Source: Bacteroidales bacterium (lineage in GTDB: Bacteria > Bacteroidota > Bacteroidia > Bacteroidales > Bacteroidaceae). From it: a DNA stretch of 12,608 bases. The position numbers were made by a program, and so were the translations under genes. The stretch spans positions 1 through 12,608 of the forward strand of contig SFCP01000061.1 of assembly GCA_004558535.1 (NCBI GenBank). The letters run 5' to 3'. The notes beneath the pieces are model-generated. The model did no database searches, was not told the origin of the DNA, and was given only the letters and a program-made list of their open reading frames with translations. Positions 11,768 through 12,608 of the stretch are shown here, piece after piece. How positions within the stretch are numbered: position 1 is the stretch's first letter; each line of letters begins with the position of its first letter.

Positions 11768-12608
11768 CTATTCAGCGAGGAAAAGGGCGGCCCGTGTCGT
11801 GATGGAGCGCACCACATTGAAGAGCACTGCGCCACAGAATGACAGGCACAGGTAGAGGGCAAGGGTAATGGGCGGCAGGCCCGAGGGTTCGCCCAGACTG
11901 ACCGTCATCGCATCGGCTGTGACGGCGCACAACATCGTGAGCGGCGCCATCAGGACGAGGGCAGCCACAAACAGCAGGACCGCGGTGCTGACGACATTCA
12001 CGGTGACAAGGGCGCCCAAGCCTTGGAATAGCGCGCGCCATCCCACCTCGGGGCGGTAAATCCAGTTGATGCGCAACTGGGTGTGCAGTTGGCCACAGCA
12101 CATCCATACCGGGATTTCGGCGAAGGCAATCCATGCGTAGAAGTGGGCTCCCCATGCGACCAAAGCCGTGAGGCCGCAGAACAGCACGGCACAGATGGCG
12201 TTCGCCACAAGGCTGCGGCACAGGTAGGGGGCCGTGGCGCGAAACGCCTTGCCCACCCGTCCCAGAAGACCGCTTCGGGGGGCCGGGCCGGTGCTTTCCG
12301 CGCTCTCCGTGTCCGACTGGGGGCTTTCGCCCTTGTCTGGGCGTGGCTTTTCGAGAGACTTTTCGGGGGCGGCCTCTGGCCCGGGGGCAGCGTCTTGCCG
12401 ACGCTTTTGGCAGAGACACAGGCGCGCCGTCAGCCAGCTCTCGGCCAACAGGAGAATCACGAAGCAGCCTATGAGCAGCGTCCATGCCGTGCCGGAGAGA
12501 TGAAGCAGGGCACTGTGGGCGTTCTCCGCCACGCCGGCCTGCGGGGTGATGGGCATCGGCGCCACGATGTCCCGGAAAAACAGGAGGACCAAGGCGGCGC
12601 AGGCCGTC
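11768..12608 (-). CDS. Uncharacterised multi-pass membrane protein, N-terminus outside the window
   Basis: The frame is open to the right edge, and at least 274 residues from a TTG at 12592 are visible. The hydrophobic ...ALVLLFF sequence at the edge suggests that the true start lies beyond it. Numbered from that TTG, likely membrane segments are 36-57, 126-148 (perhaps a further one near 150-165), about 192-225 and 241-263. Residues about 63-108 are a hydrophilic, Pro/Glu/Ser/Lys-rich linker of low complexity (KSLEKPRPDKGESPQSDTES), presumably cytoplasmic or flexible. I do not recognise the family. The visible Cys/Trp pair region (IPVWMCCGQLHTQLRINWIY, 160-179) might be a useful family marker. 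It ends at FLAE and TAG-type stop at 11768, 100 nt ahead of a terminator hairpin. Confidence 0.75.
   Translation of the reverse strand, partial: TACAALVLLFFRDIVAPMPITPQAGVAENAHSALLHLSGTAWTLLIGCFVILLLAESWLTARLCLCQKRRQDAAPGPEAAPEKSLEKPRPDKGESPQSDTESAESTGPAPRSGLLGRVGKAFRATAPYLCRSLVANAICAVLFCGLTALVAWGAHFYAWIAFAEIPVWMCCGQLHTQLRINWIYRPEVGWRALFQGLGALVTVNVVSTAVLLFVAALVLMAPLTMLCAVTADAMTVSLGEPSGLPPITLALYLCLSFCGAVLFNVVRSITTRAALFLAE

Noticed and set aside
11772..12485. 237-residue alternative frame overlapping the membrane protein
   Set aside because: It has Arg/Pro/Gly-rich shadow composition, whereas the other frame has clean membrane segments.

Overview
The window looks like chromosomal DNA from a member of the order Bacteroidales (Bacteroidota). 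The reasons are: several promoter -7 boxes of the form TAnnTTTG, two of them with a correctly spaced -33 TTG/TTTG; no purine-rich Shine-Dalgarno sequences; a surface-export lipoprotein signal (Cys-SDDDE); a DUF151 protein ending in a UvrB/UvrC motif; and intergenic short repeats of a kind I associate from memory with Prevotella/Bacteroides/Porphyromonas. Coding regions are visibly GC-rich and the promoters AT-rich. I cannot place the genus.

Layout. 1-325: the edge of an unknown leftward unit, two 63-64 bp tandem repeats and a hairpin behind rpmA. 326-889: leftward rplU-rpmA (L21, L27), with L27 ending early. 994-1814: a repeat-rich, apparently gene-free stretch holding a 21-22 bp periodic array and three other inverted or direct repeat groups. 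1815-2255: leftward lipocalin-like surface lipoprotein. 2359-5992: a leftward cluster, DUF151-UVR protein, rsmE, an ABC ATPase and a kinase-like APH domain fused to a RapZ C-terminal domain. The RapZ tail is displaced by a one-base frameshift. 6478-8290: rightward rnz and an AraC-family regulator, ending at a strong terminator shared with the convergent acyl-CoA synthetase (8388-10061, leftward). 10258-11301: mltG, divergent from that synthetase. 11302-11767: an intergenic stretch with hairpins, a good leftward promoter and a second, inverted copy of the 21-22 bp repeat. 11768-12608: the 3' part of a leftward membrane protein of unknown function.

Functionally this is mostly housekeeping: ribosome proteins, rRNA methylation, tRNA 3' processing, peptidoglycan strand termination and fatty-acid activation. 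I see no phage, transposase, CRISPR, toxin-antitoxin or defence module. The observations most worth following are the APH-RapZ fusion with its frameshifted but still readable C-terminus, the shared repeat family in two intergenic arrays, the promoter-hairpin-repeat arrangement at 11425-11709 that could be a small RNA, and the short L27.
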